Shown: positions 1-8,693, counted from the first letter of the stretch. The stretch is 21,051 bases of DNA from Candidatus Berkelbacteria bacterium (GCA_024654065.1 JANLIQ010000023.1:1-21051), one strand, 5' to 3'. Numbers and translations: made by a program. Notes: a model not told the origin generated them from the sequence alone.

Positions 1-2463
1 CTGACCGAGTAAGAGTTGGATGGCAGAGTTAGATACAATCGCTTTGCCGTAGGCGTTGTCGATAAAGTCTTCGACGTCCTGACTAATAACCGTTACACCA
101 AGGAAGTACTTTCGGGCCCGTTTGGTCATTGCATTTAGAAACTTAGCTGTGTCTTCAAAGCGCATCATCCACCAAGCCTCATCAATAATGAGAAGACGTT
201 TTTTCAATTGGCCTTTTACCCGAGCCCAGATGTAATTCAGCACGAGATACATCGCCAACGGGCGAAGCTCATCCTCCATATTTCGAATTGAGAAAACGGT
301 AAATTTATTGGTTAGATCGATATTAGTTGGCGAGTCAAACAAGTTTGAAAAAGATCCTTCAGAGAACTTTACTAACCGGTTTACTAGTTGTTCGGCCCCA
401 GTCATATTCGACAAAACACCAACCAAGTCAGTCAGTAATGGTGGCGGGTTGTTCTGGGTTGCCGGATCAATCGAGATATCCTTCATGGCGTAGGTCTCGT
501 AAAGCGCTTTGTCTAGTAAGGCGTCTTCTTCTGCATTTAAGCCACCAGCCATTAAGCTAATTAACCCATGTAAGCCGGCAATCGTGGTGCGCAGAACATC
601 CTCACCCGCTTCAGCCGAGTCGGCCGAAACATATTTTGGTAGATCAAACGGGTTAATTTTCTGAGCTGAATTTAGGGAGATATCAATATAGGTACCCCCG
701 ATAGTTTGCGAAAGTGTTTCGTACTCTCTCTCTGGATCGACAACGATTACTTCCGCACCGAGCATTAGCGTTCGCAGAGCCTCGAGCTTAATAGCATAAG
801 ACTTACCAGCACCACTCTTAGCAAAAACAACTTGGTTGGCGTTCTCCATTCGGAAGCGGTCAAATAATACCAGAGAGCTGTTATGTAGGTTAATGCCGTA
901 GAGCACGCCGTCGTGATGAGATAGGTCCTGGCTTGAGAAGGGGAAGGTAGTTGAAAGCGAGTCGGTGTCCAAATTGCGAACAATCTGCAGCTCGTCGTAA
1001 GCCAGCGGCATTGTCGTACTAAAGCCCTCCTCCATCTGAAGTAGGGCGGGTTTGGAGTAGACAAGCATTCCGCCGAGAGTTGTCTCGATTTGTTTAGTTA
1101 GGGTTTGCAAGTCTTCAGGCGTTTTAGCGTAGATAGTAAAGTAAAGCGAGTATTGAAATAGGCGAGTCTCTCCTTTTTGGAGGGTATCACGTAATTCTTC
1201 AACGTCACCAATGGCTGTCTCTAACTCTGGATTACGAACTAACCCCTTTTCCTGTTCGATCTGTAGACTTGATTGGAGCTGAGTAGTCTTGCGACGCAAC
1301 TGGTTCATTACCAACGCAGACTCAAGCGGATAGATGAACATCGAAACATCAATAGTGGCGTCAAAGTTGTAAATTGGTGACAACCAGCCGGAGTATAGAT
1401 AGCGCGGGTAAGTAAAAACAAACATCGTCCGGGCGTAAAACGAACCGATTTGAAGAAAGCTTGGAGATATAGACATACCGGCAGGGGAGATAATATCTAA
1501 AACGTCGGCCAACCCCTTCTTAAAGATATCCATTTCGGTGTCAGCGGCGCTCTTGGCTTCCTTGGGACTAATAGAAGCCATAATCTCACTCAAAGATTTT
1601 TTCTTAGTGATGACTGGTTCGGCCTCGCTAACCAGTGGGGCTTCGGGTAGTTTGCTTTCTTTGGTCGGAGGTAGAACCGAGGGAGCTTCTGTAACTGGTG
1701 CCAACTCACCTGCCTGAGCGGCCTTAATAACATCAGTTACAACGTTTGTTATCTGGTCGTCGTTTTTACCTTTCTTGATCACCGCACCTGTCAACTGTTC
1801 AATATCTTCAATGTGTTGAGTGGTAGATTCCTCAGGGTTGTAGGTGTTGTAATAAAGCTCAATCAGCTCGGCTGACTCCATTTTTTTGGCTTGGACTCCA
1901 AGAGACTCTAGACGGCTAGTAACAATCTGAGTTTTTTCTTCCAGTTGAACCTTTAGCTCCTCAAACTCCTGAACCGTGTAAACGGTATCCTTGCTCTTTT
2001 TGCCACCAAGGATCTTGTCTATCCAGGTCTGTTTAGTGGTCGAAACACCGGGGTTTTTGTTGTGAGGGACGATAACATAGTATGAACGATCCATAATGTT
2101 TACTTCATTAGAAAGACGTTCAATGAAGTCTATGTAATCAGTGATCTGAACTTTTATTAGTTCGTTCTGCTCATCGGCGCCGATGTTTTGTAGTTTGGCA
2201 ATATAACGACTTAGGTCTACCCTTCTTCCCTGAATGGCTATCTGGACAGGGAACTTTAAGGCGTTCAAGAAGCTACGGAACTGGTAGATAACAGCGTCTT
2301 GTTCCTTCTGGCTACGTAACTCGATTGAAACCGGCTTAACCTTAACGACTTGGCGAATTGAGCCGTCGTTTAAGACAACGACATCATCGCGGATCTCAGA
2401 GATTGCTACGTACTGCTGAGTGGACGAAGGACTGGCCTTCCTGGAGCTGGGTTTATTAGACAT
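1..2463 (-). CDS. virB4: VirB4-family T4SS ATPase (partial, C-terminus outside window)
   Basis: The reading frame is open from an ATG at 2463 to the left edge, 821 codons with no stop, so the C-terminus is missing. VirB4 proteins are membrane-associated AAA-type ATPases that power type IV secretion. Visible motifs: Walker A AKSGAGKS near residues 546-553, Walker B LLIIDEAWWMM near 757-767, then VISQDVEDF, all typical of the VirB4/TraC ATPase domain. The N-terminal half (about 1-330) contains a coiled stretch (about 170-215) and a Pro/Glu-rich linker (about 260-295) ahead of the conserved VirB4 core. The start is preceded by a GGAG Shine-Dalgarno site and overlaps the end of the PrgI-family gene by 8 nt (ATGTCTAA), which suggests translational coupling. 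It is the last gene of the T4SS operon visible here. Family assignment is firm; the substrate (DNA or protein) cannot be told. Confidence 0.93.
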   Translation of the reverse strand, partial: MSNKPSSRKASPSSTQQYVAISEIRDDVVVLNDGSIRQVVKVKPVSIELRSQKEQDAVIYQFRSFLNALKFPVQIAIQGRRVDLSRYIAKLQNIGADEQNELIKVQITDYIDFIERLSNEVNIMDRSYYVIVPHNKNPGVSTTKQTWIDKILGGKKSKDTVYTVQEFEELKVQLEEKTQIVTSRLESLGVQAKKMESAELIELYYNTYNPEESTTQHIEDIEQLTGAVIKKGKNDDQITNVVTDVIKAAQAGELAPVTEAPSVLPPTKESKLPEAPLVSEAEPVITKKKSLSEIMASISPKEAKSAADTEMDIFKKGLADVLDIISPAGMSISPSFLQIGSFYARTMFVFTYPRYLYSGWLSPIYNFDATIDVSMFIYPLESALVMNQLRRKTTQLQSSLQIEQEKGLVRNPELETAIGDVEELRDTLQKGETRLFQYSLYFTIYAKTPEDLQTLTKQIETTLGGMLVYSKPALLQMEEGFSTTMPLAYDELQIVRNLDTDSLSTTFPFSSQDLSHHDGVLYGINLHNSSLVLFDRFRMENANQVVFAKSGAGKSYAIKLEALRTLMLGAEVIVVDPEREYETLSQTIGGTYIDISLNSAQKINPFDLPKYVSADSAEAGEDVLRTTIAGLHGLISLMAGGLNAEEDALLDKALYETYAMKDISIDPATQNNPPPLLTDLVGVLSNMTGAEQLVNRLVKFSEGSFSNLFDSPTNIDLTNKFTVFSIRNMEDELRPLAMYLVLNYIWARVKGQLKKRLLIIDEAWWMMRFEDTAKFLNAMTKRARKYFLGVTVISQDVEDFIDNAYGKAIVSNSAIQLLLGQ

Positions 2464-2887
2464 CTTGGTTCTCCGACTTAGTTCCAGACGTATCTAATAC
2501 ACCGACAATATCGCGAACACGGGCCTTGTCAAAGTCTTTGTGTGGAGCCTCTTCCTTCACCTCTTCTTTGACTACGATATGGGTTGAGCGCTGGTATTGG
2601 CCCTTCTGCCAAACTCTAGTTTTTGGTCTCTGGAGGTAACGTACTAAAGAGCCCAGGAAGAAGATAAATGGACGGTCTTGGACCTTAATAAAAGCTAAAG
2701 CAAACGAAAGCAAACCAACAGGAACGGCAACTAACCAAAACAATGGGCGTAAAAACGTTCCTGAGGTCCAGTTATTGAGTAGATAGATAAATAACCCACC
2801 AAAGAGTAGATAAAAAAACTGTACCAAGGTCAACGGCCCAATGACCTTGTCTTGCATATCTATGTTCTGCGGTACTTTAACTTCCAG
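2456..2887 (-). CDS. PrgI-family T4SS inner-membrane protein (CTG start proposed)
   Basis: Small membrane protein of the PrgI family, encoded next to VirB4 in Gram-positive and CPR type IV secretion systems, where it probably takes the place of VirB3. Two hydrophobic segments lie at about residues 20-38 and 46-67 (numbering from the proposed start), followed by a charged cytoplasmic tail. The first ATG is at 2857, but the ten codons before it read xEVKVPQNID, which looks like the family N-terminus. They begin with CTG at 2885-2887, placed 6 nt after a perfect AGGAGG at 2894-2899, whereas no good Shine-Dalgarno site precedes the ATG. I therefore place the start at CTG 2887 (143 residues); if that is wrong the protein is 133 residues from 2857. 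The 3' end overlaps virB4 by 8 nt. Confidence 0.85.
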   Translation of the reverse strand: MEVKVPQNIDMQDKVIGPLTLVQFFYLLFGGLFIYLLNNWTSGTFLRPLFWLVAVPVGLLSFALAFIKVQDRPFIFFLGSLVRYLQRPKTRVWQKGQYQRSTHIVVKEEVKEEAPHKDFDKARVRDIVGVLDTSGTKSENQDV

Positions 2888-2893
2888 AAAAAC

Positions 2894-2924
2894 CCTCCTC
2901 TAAAACAATATCTCCGTTTTAGAG
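2894..2924 (-). promoter_or_regulatory. Hairpin overlapping the prgI Shine-Dalgarno site
   Basis: A 9-bp perfect inverted repeat (CTCTAAAAC at 2898-2906 and GTTTTAGAG at 2916-2924, 9-nt loop) lies between the zincin and PrgI genes. In the minus-strand transcript its 3' arm runs into AGGAGG (2899-2894), so the first two bases of the ribosome-binding site are paired when the hairpin forms. It could tune prgI/virB4 translation. It could also be a weak attenuator, since GGG then TTTTT follows it. The repeat is directly visible; the role is inferred. Confidence 0.5.
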
Positions 2925-2945
2925 TCGCAATTCAAGAATATCGTT

Positions 2946-3830
2946 CTAATCTTTTCGAAACAGCCAGAAGAAGTCGAACCAACCGGCTTGGGGTTTTGGT
3001 GGCGGGTTCTTCTTGACCTGCTCGACGGGCATCTGGGGCCGTTTCTCAGACATCCAGGAGACCAGCGCCAGCTCTTCGGGGAAGTCCCCTTCGTAGTCTC
3101 CGCCCCAGCCGCTGGTAATGTTGGTCATGAGGTTTTCGTTATGAAGCGCTTCGCGCAAGTGAACAAAAACATGGAAGCGGTTCTCGAGCTTAGGGTTGTC
3201 AATAAAAAACGTCTCCTTGGCTTGATTGTCCATACTTTCAAAATTGTCGAGCAGGTCAGCAGTTTCTAGACCAGACTGCTCGACAAAGCTTTTGAATGTC
3301 CCGTCGGATCGAACATATTGGGCGATAAAGTCCGGCATCGCTTCTTGACGAATTATCTTAGCTAGCTTTTCGGGCGGCTCGTGCTTGTATTTCTCAGCTA
3401 GGTGAACGACATAAGGTGAGATTTCGTTGGGGGCCATCTCGCTAATTATCTCGCTTGCTTGATGCCAGGACTCGTTATCGGTGCCGCTGATCAGCCAATC
3501 CAAGCGATGACCGGCCTCGTGCAGAATGTGGTGGAGTTTCTGCTCTTCGTTAAGCTTACTGAACTCGACTCGGTCAACAGTCACGACACCGTTTCGCCCA
3601 AGCTTGGCAAAAACCCTGTCTGGCCGATACTCGAGTTCGTCCTCTTCGGTCTCGGTTTCGACCTCGGGATTCAGGTTGCCGTAACACAGTTCGGCTATTA
3701 ACACCTTTAAACGGTTACGGTCGATATTAATGCCACGCTCCTGAAACTTTGCCACCACTACCTCTTGTATCCGCTCGAGTTCGTCCGGCTCTTGCTCCAC
3801 CGCATCCGGGCGTTCTAAGAGCTCGGACAT
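2946..3830 (-). CDS. Zincin-like metallopeptidase domain protein in T4SS operon
   Basis: 294-residue soluble protein with no signal peptide or membrane segment. Residues 104-108 are HEAGH, inside the hydrophobic context HHILHEAGHRLDWL, which matches the HExxH zinc site of zincins. A candidate third ligand is Glu163 in RQEAMPDFIAQYV, 55 residues downstream, as in gluzincins. The C-terminus is Pro/Lys-rich and ends in an aromatic stretch (GWFDFFWLFRKD). The ATG overlaps the stop codon of the upstream virB6-like gene by one base (TAATG), so it is probably translationally coupled and belongs to the T4SS operon. Being cytoplasmic by sequence, it might process a T4SS component or a substrate. I do not recognise a named family beyond the HExxH site, and a non-catalytic role is possible. 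Confidence 0.7.
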   Translation of the reverse strand: MSELLERPDAVEQEPDELERIQEVVVAKFQERGINIDRNRLKVLIAELCYGNLNPEVETETEEDELEYRPDRVFAKLGRNGVVTVDRVEFSKLNEEQKLHHILHEAGHRLDWLISGTDNESWHQASEIISEMAPNEISPYVVHLAEKYKHEPPEKLAKIIRQEAMPDFIAQYVRSDGTFKSFVEQSGLETADLLDNFESMDNQAKETFFIDNPKLENRFHVFVHLREALHNENLMTNITSGWGGDYEGDFPEELALVSWMSEKRPQMPVEQVKKNPPPKPQAGWFDFFWLFRKD

Positions 3831-6800
3831 TAGCTATCAGCCGACGGCTCAGTATCAGTCGGTGTATCAGAGACGTCCGCTTCGGCCGGTAAAGTGGCTG
3901 GTGCGGCAGGGGTGGATGTGGCTGGATGATTAGTGACGGCAGACTGCTCGATATTGATGTTGGTCGTCGACGTCGGTGATTGAGATGCGGGCACGGCTGA
4001 AGGCACATCTTGCTTGCTAGCAATGGCCCTAGCCAGAGACGAATTGTCGATATGTAGCAAGCCCTGCTCCCTGGCGATGAGTTTGGGCAACTGACCTAGC
4101 TGTCCCATAAGGGAAGCTCGCAAGCCCTTCGGGTCTTTATTGATGGTCGTCTGTATACCGTTGATTACCTGTTGTCCGAAGGCGGCAATTACCTTAGGGT
4201 CGGTTATCCCGAGCTTTTGAAGATGTGGCGCTATAACACCGCCAATTGACTGAACCGCGTCACTTGTTGATCGGCCAACCGTCTCGGCCAATCGATTAAT
4301 CTGATCATCGCTGAACTGGGCCGCTTCGCTAGCCATCTCTTGGCCGGTTCGATCGATGATCTCGCCTCGAGCGACTAAGGCTCGTAGGGCGCTAACATCG
4401 CCGCCATTGGCAGCAGCGCTGACTAGCTCGTGGATTAGTTTGCCACCGCCCTCGTTCATCAAGTGGCCGATCTGTGCGTTAATTGCCTCACCAACCTTAC
4501 CTGACAGAAGCTTGCTAACATCGCCGCCGCTGGCAGCGGCATGAGCAATTAATTTCTTGCTACCGATAGTCTCCATTAAGGTCTGGGCGTGTTCCGCGAG
4601 CTTGTTGAACATCGCCTCATTTTGGGGGTTCTGGATTTGAACAGGGTTGGTGACAAAAACCTTCATTGGCTTACCGCCCGGAGGTGGTGGATCGTCGTCA
4701 GGTGGCCGATTTGGCCCACCAGACGCTGCCGCACCAGACGGTACTGGTGTAGCCTTACTACCACCAGGCGGAATGACATGCCCCGCGATATCAGCTTCTC
4801 TGAACGTAAAACTTCCATTAGAAGAGATCGCCTCCTTAAGGTACTTGAGAGTAAGTTCGTTCTTATCGCTTAAGGAGAGGTCGGTATTTCGAGTGCGGCT
4901 TATAACCTCTTTATTAACTGCCTCGTAGACTTCTCGCATTACACCGTGCGATCGCCAACCGGAGTCATGCCCGGCGAGGCCGTTTTCGTTGACGAGCCCC
5001 AATACCGAAGACTGTAAGGAGCTTTTATTGGTTCTGCCCGCGAGGCTCAAGATATCCTTGTCGGATATCTTCCCCGTACTTAAGCCCGCCTTGATAGCTG
5101 CCCAAACCGGACGATCACCACCCTCCTTCTTTATCATGACGTCGTCAATTAGTTTTTGGATGTCTCCGCCTCGAGCAATGTAATCATTAACGTCATCGAT
5201 TCCAGCGTTAACTTCCGATTTGCGACCAGACGCGATACCCCGAATGCCTGTACCGCCGGCGTAGAGACCAAGCTTTTGCGCCGCCCAGTTCAGCGGTACG
5301 AACGGCACGTCCTCGGCTTTAGTTGAATTAAACTCAACCTTCCGGTCAGTGGCAGCCTGTTTCATCCGATCTTGGTATCCGGCGTAGAAAATTTCTGGGT
5401 TACCAACGATCGTTGCGTACTTGCGCCATGGGTCGAGGCTTTTGCCGCCGCTCTTAGCTCTCTCTCGCCAGTTCTTGCGGCTATTCTTCAGTCTACGAGC
5501 TTCTGCTAGCGCCCCCGCACGATCTCCGCTTGCCTTCAGAGAATCGATCTTAGCGCGTGACGCAGTTTCTTTGCCGGTCCAGTACTTGCTGGCACGGTTC
5601 TTCATCTGTTCAGCCGTGAAGCCAAGCACATTCTGCGGCGTAGTTTTGGCCATGCCGAAGGCCTTTTTGGCGGCACCAGCGATATCAACCGCACCCTTGG
5701 TGATCAGGCCGGGCAGTTTCAGAATGGCGGTGGCCGTCAGGAAGATAATAACCATGTTAATAAGATTGGAGGCATCGAGTGAGCCAGTGGTATTTGGCGG
5801 ATCAACAGTAACGGTTACATACCTAATGAGTAAGGCGGCGGCTATAAAAACGATCGGCAACATAAAGATTTGCCTCAACATCATATCCCACCATTTTGTA
5901 AACCATTGCTGTTGACCGGGGACACCATACATCACGAACGCTACTGGAGCTAGCACTGTTAGGCCGTATATATAGACCAGTCGTTTTACCATTCCCCACG
6001 CAAATACCACCGTCAGGAAAAGCATGTAGATGGCGAAAATCAGTAGAACCATAAAGGTTAGTGGAAAGGCGGCTGCAAGGACAAAGTTGATAGCCCCGTT
6101 CTCAAAAGCCGTCATACCTATTTTGTCCATAAATGCTGCAACAAATTGACCTGCCGTTTTAATAGAGGTTGGGGGGATAGCTGTTGGGTTGCTTGCAATA
6201 TCAAAGGCGAATAACTGCAAGGCCTTAGCAACATCCAGGACGAATCTGATAAGCAATAAGCTTGCGTTAGCTCCAACCACCCCAATTACTAAACCTGGCA
6301 GGGCTTTCTTGGCGGTGTAAGTGTTGATGTTGAGGTGAAGAATATTGGCAAAAGCAATGGCTAGAAGGGCTAAAATGACAATTATATTTATTAGCCCAAG
6401 CGAAAACTTCCAGGCGTCAACAAATCCCTTGTTTGGGCCTGTCCCAGCCAGGTTACTCTCTAGTACCCCAATCTGGTCTCCCGCATCCTGGGTGGCCTTG
6501 CTAAGAGGGGCGTAAATTCCATCGATGATATTCTGAACAACGCAGGCAAAGATTTTTACCACAGCACGTCCAATACCATCTCTTAAGATGGCACCAATAT
6601 CGACGCACCCATCTTTGGAAGCGTTGTATGGCACGCTATTAACCGATACTCCCCAATACTGTGGCCAGCCGGAGTCAGGAACAATACAATTGCCGTTTAG
6701 AAAGCGGGCATCCCCACTATGTCCGGTCTCGCTGTAGTGTTTCTTGTCAGCCCCACTGGGACCAACCGTATAAACAGCTTCTCCCGCATTCTTGCAACTC

Positions 6801-7744
6801 CACTCGCCCGCCGCTTTAGGCACATGAAAGGAGGTGTAGCCAAACAGTTTGTCTAAGTCCGCGTTACTAATATCAAAATCATGCGTTAGTTCGGTGAACT
6901 TACCCTTCAAGATTCCGGTCCGGTCCTTATCAAAAACAACATTCTCCGCCTGGTTGTCGTCCGCTAGTATATAAAGGTCATTTATTTTTTCGCCAGCTTC
7001 ATCATCTCCAGCGGAAATGTCGTAAGCTTCGAATATGTACCAGTCCACGTTTTTCCACTGAATCGGTAACGCCGAGCCCCCGATGATAGGGACGACTATT
7101 GGTACTTCGGCCCCAGATCCTTCGGCGCCGATGTGGGTAAGCTGAAACCTAATTTTGGGTCGATTAACCGTTCGGTCTCCATTGACGATTGTGTATGGTG
7201 GCTTGCCCTGCTCTTCGAAACGGCGGAGATTTAGCGTCCCTAGACTCTTATTACCAAACCACTCCTGTGCCTTCACAGCGTTAATTCCAGAGGAACCCCC
7301 TGCAGGATCGTAAGTAGCCGACTCTTCTGAGCAGTCTTTTTCTCCGGAAGGTTGGGTTGCTAGGACAAAGTAGTGGTACTGACCTGCGGGAGGGGTGTCT
7401 GTCAGCTTCACAGAGTTAAGAGTACCGTTCACTGTCGCACTCGTAACAGGATCACCGTACTTGCTTTCACTTGAGATGGACCTGTAGAGGTAGGCGGTAA
7501 AGTTTGTTGAAAGAGTTGAGCCAACCGAGACCGTAACACTGGCCACGACGGGAACACCGGTACTCCAGGTAGCGTTGACTGTTATCCCTGAACTTCCACG
7601 ACAAATTTCATTAAGCGTTTGGTCTGCTGCCAGAGCGACGGGAGTCTTTAGCGGCAATAGGGAAACAGTTAGCCATCCATAAAAAAGGCTGCTTGCTAAC
7701 ACCGCAACCAGGGCAGTTGCTACCAACACCCTCCTTAGTGACAT
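3830..7744 (-). CDS. virB6: Giant VirB6/TrbL-like T4SS channel protein
   Basis: 1304-residue membrane protein. An N-terminal signal or anchor segment (about 5-40) precedes a roughly 390-residue predicted extracytoplasmic region with six spaced cysteines and a beta-rich, fibronectin-like start (about 45-145). A bundle of hydrophobic segments follows (about 446-468, 481-510, 551-606, 624-642, 660-680), the part resembling the VirB6/TrbL polytopic core. The last ~620 residues are hydrophilic, Ala-rich and mostly helical-looking, with a proline-rich linker near 1020 (PPDDDPPPPGG) and a Thr/Pro-rich tail. VirB6 normally has about 300 residues, so this is an extended form. It is the first gene of the operon, followed by the zincin (1-nt overlap), the PrgI protein and VirB4. 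A promoter lies 6 nt before the ATG and no Shine-Dalgarno site is present. The assignment rests on membrane topology and neighbours. Confidence 0.82.
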   Translation of the reverse strand: MSLRRVLVATALVAVLASSLFYGWLTVSLLPLKTPVALAADQTLNEICRGSSGITVNATWSTGVPVVASVTVSVGSTLSTNFTAYLYRSISSESKYGDPVTSATVNGTLNSVKLTDTPPAGQYHYFVLATQPSGEKDCSEESATYDPAGGSSGINAVKAQEWFGNKSLGTLNLRRFEEQGKPPYTIVNGDRTVNRPKIRFQLTHIGAEGSGAEVPIVVPIIGGSALPIQWKNVDWYIFEAYDISAGDDEAGEKINDLYILADDNQAENVVFDKDRTGILKGKFTELTHDFDISNADLDKLFGYTSFHVPKAAGEWSCKNAGEAVYTVGPSGADKKHYSETGHSGDARFLNGNCIVPDSGWPQYWGVSVNSVPYNASKDGCVDIGAILRDGIGRAVVKIFACVVQNIIDGIYAPLSKATQDAGDQIGVLESNLAGTGPNKGFVDAWKFSLGLINIIVILALLAIAFANILHLNINTYTAKKALPGLVIGVVGANASLLLIRFVLDVAKALQLFAFDIASNPTAIPPTSIKTAGQFVAAFMDKIGMTAFENGAINFVLAAAFPLTFMVLLIFAIYMLFLTVVFAWGMVKRLVYIYGLTVLAPVAFVMYGVPGQQQWFTKWWDMMLRQIFMLPIVFIAAALLIRYVTVTVDPPNTTGSLDASNLINMVIIFLTATAILKLPGLITKGAVDIAGAAKKAFGMAKTTPQNVLGFTAEQMKNRASKYWTGKETASRAKIDSLKASGDRAGALAEARRLKNSRKNWRERAKSGGKSLDPWRKYATIVGNPEIFYAGYQDRMKQAATDRKVEFNSTKAEDVPFVPLNWAAQKLGLYAGGTGIRGIASGRKSEVNAGIDDVNDYIARGGDIQKLIDDVMIKKEGGDRPVWAAIKAGLSTGKISDKDILSLAGRTNKSSLQSSVLGLVNENGLAGHDSGWRSHGVMREVYEAVNKEVISRTRNTDLSLSDKNELTLKYLKEAISSNGSFTFREADIAGHVIPPGGSKATPVPSGAAASGGPNRPPDDDPPPPGGKPMKVFVTNPVQIQNPQNEAMFNKLAEHAQTLMETIGSKKLIAHAAASGGDVSKLLSGKVGEAINAQIGHLMNEGGGKLIHELVSAAANGGDVSALRALVARGEIIDRTGQEMASEAAQFSDDQINRLAETVGRSTSDAVQSIGGVIAPHLQKLGITDPKVIAAFGQQVINGIQTTINKDPKGLRASLMGQLGQLPKLIAREQGLLHIDNSSLARAIASKQDVPSAVPASQSPTSTTNINIEQSAVTNHPATSTPAAPATLPAEADVSDTPTDTEPSADS

Positions 7745-7927
7745 GAATTAATACTACGGCCTAGAAACCCTTACCGCAACTAGAGGCAAGCCATACAGAC
7801 TTTAAGAAAATTTTATTGTCACACCCCGTACGCCTAATGCGGTATACCACGTTAGGCGCTTGTTAAATGAACTACAGAAATTCTCGACAGACTATTGCCT
7901 CTAATGAATCATCTCTCTTGGCTGATA
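7745..7927. other. Intergenic region with 28-bp dyad
   Basis: 183 bp between the T4SS operon start and the PIN toxin stop. It holds the operon promoter and, at 7831-7858, a hyphenated palindrome: arms CGCCTAA and TTAGGCG surround a centre containing the perfect palindrome GGTATACC. There is no T-run after the dyad on either strand, so an operator or RNA structure fits better than an intrinsic terminator. Confidence 0.5.
7751..7779 (-). promoter_or_regulatory. Promoter of the T4SS operon, predicted leaderless
   Basis: On the minus strand, TTGCGG (7779-7774), 17 bp, then TAGTAT (7756-7751). The -10 box ends 6 nt before the ATG at 7744, so transcription is expected to begin at or next to the start codon. 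No ribosome-binding site fits between them. Confidence 0.5.
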
Positions 7928-8338
7928 CTAGTTGTTATCGTAAATGATATGTTCCAAGACTTCTGTCGATGTAATAATTGGAATATCCAAGTACCGCTCA
8001 ATGACTAGAAGGTCTTTGTCGCCAGAAACGATAAAGTCGGTTTTTGCTATTTTAGCGACAGCTAGGACATGGTCGTCATCTGGGTCACGAGAAATAGTGG
8101 GAAGATTTGGCGGTGTATTCACAACAACGAAAGTGGTACGAACAATGCTTTCAACTCTACCAAGCTGCTGACTATTAAATCCGAATTTGACACCAAGAAT
8201 TCTGGTTAGCTCGCTAATCAGACGCTCGGAAGTTACACCCTCAACCTTTCCGTCCACAACCAAATCGAGAATCCGAGCAGGTTTGCCACCTATGGCAAAG
8301 GCCGACACGAGAATGTTCGTGTCGAGCACTACTTTCAT
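7928..8338 (-). CDS. PIN-domain ribonuclease toxin (PIN_3-like)
   Basis: 136-residue PIN-domain protein, predicted Mg-dependent RNase toxin. The acidic active-site set is visible: Asp6 in VLDTNILVS, Glu in SELTRIL (about 43), DPDDDHVLA (about 85-90) and SGDKDLL (about 106-109). Motif style resembles the PIN_3 group of putative TA toxins. It lies 41 nt downstream of an RHH-type DNA-binding protein on the same strand, its likely antitoxin, forming module 1 of six in this window. The gap contains no clear promoter. The toxin class is secure; the target RNA is unknown. Confidence 0.88.
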   Translation of the reverse strand: MKVVLDTNILVSAFAIGGKPARILDLVVDGKVEGVTSERLISELTRILGVKFGFNSQQLGRVESIVRTTFVVVNTPPNLPTISRDPDDDHVLAVAKIAKTDFIVSGDKDLLVIERYLDIPIITSTEVLEHIIYDNN

Positions 8339-8379
8339 CTGGAGCCGTTAACTGGCGAAAAACGAGCGATCAGCGGCAC

Positions 8380-8622
8380 CTACTTACCAGCACGGAATTC
8401 AGTGACCAATTTGGCGACATCGGCTTCGGTCTTGACGCCCAATCTCTTGGCCTGTGCTCGTCCGTATCTGTAAAGCTCGTCGAGCTCGGCTTGGTTTGAC
8501 AAGTAACTTCTAGCCGCTTGACGGAAAAAGTCACTTCGTGTTCGTGCCGACAGACTGGCCGAATGATCGATTTGCTTGAGCAGGGGCTCGGGCAATGAAA
8601 TGTTGATAACTTTTGACTTCAT
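8380..8622 (-). CDS. RHH (CopG-type) antitoxin
   Basis: 80 residues when started at the ATG at 8622, giving MKSKVINISLPEPLLKQID. This is the classic ribbon-helix-helix pattern: a short beta strand with alternating residues, then two helices (residues about 12-45 include ARTRSDFFRQAARSYL). A longer frame reaching 8706 adds a hydrophobic N-terminus that does not fit the family and would span the promoter, so I reject it. The charged C-terminal half (about 50-80) is the probable toxin-binding tail. A TATAAT box lies 21 nt upstream. By family, it should bind its own promoter and neutralise the PIN toxin encoded downstream. Confidence 0.85.
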   Translation of the reverse strand: MKSKVINISLPEPLLKQIDHSASLSARTRSDFFRQAARSYLSNQAELDELYRYGRAQAKRLGVKTEADVAKLVTEFRAGK

Positions 8623-8643
8623 ATATACAAACTTTACCCAAAC

Positions 8644-8675
8644 ATTATACACTGTCAATAGCAGGGCTACTAGCC
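8644..8675 (-). promoter_or_regulatory. Promoter and possible operator of the RHH/PIN module
   Basis: Minus-strand TATAAT at 8649-8644 lies 21 nt before the RHH start. No good -35 box is found at 17 bp (a TTGACA is present only 3 bp upstream). A perfect inverted repeat GGCTA-C-TAGCC at 8665-8675 covers the -35 region and is a candidate RHH operator. Confidence 0.5.
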
Positions 8676-8693
8676 AACAGGGTAACCAACAGA

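Noticed and set aside
765..1064. Open frame of 99 codons on the minus strand
   Set aside because: Out-of-frame shadow inside virB4, which has strong family motifs in the same interval.
5421..5915. 164-codon plus-strand frame
   Set aside because: Lies opposite the virB6-like gene; low-complexity composition and no start signals.
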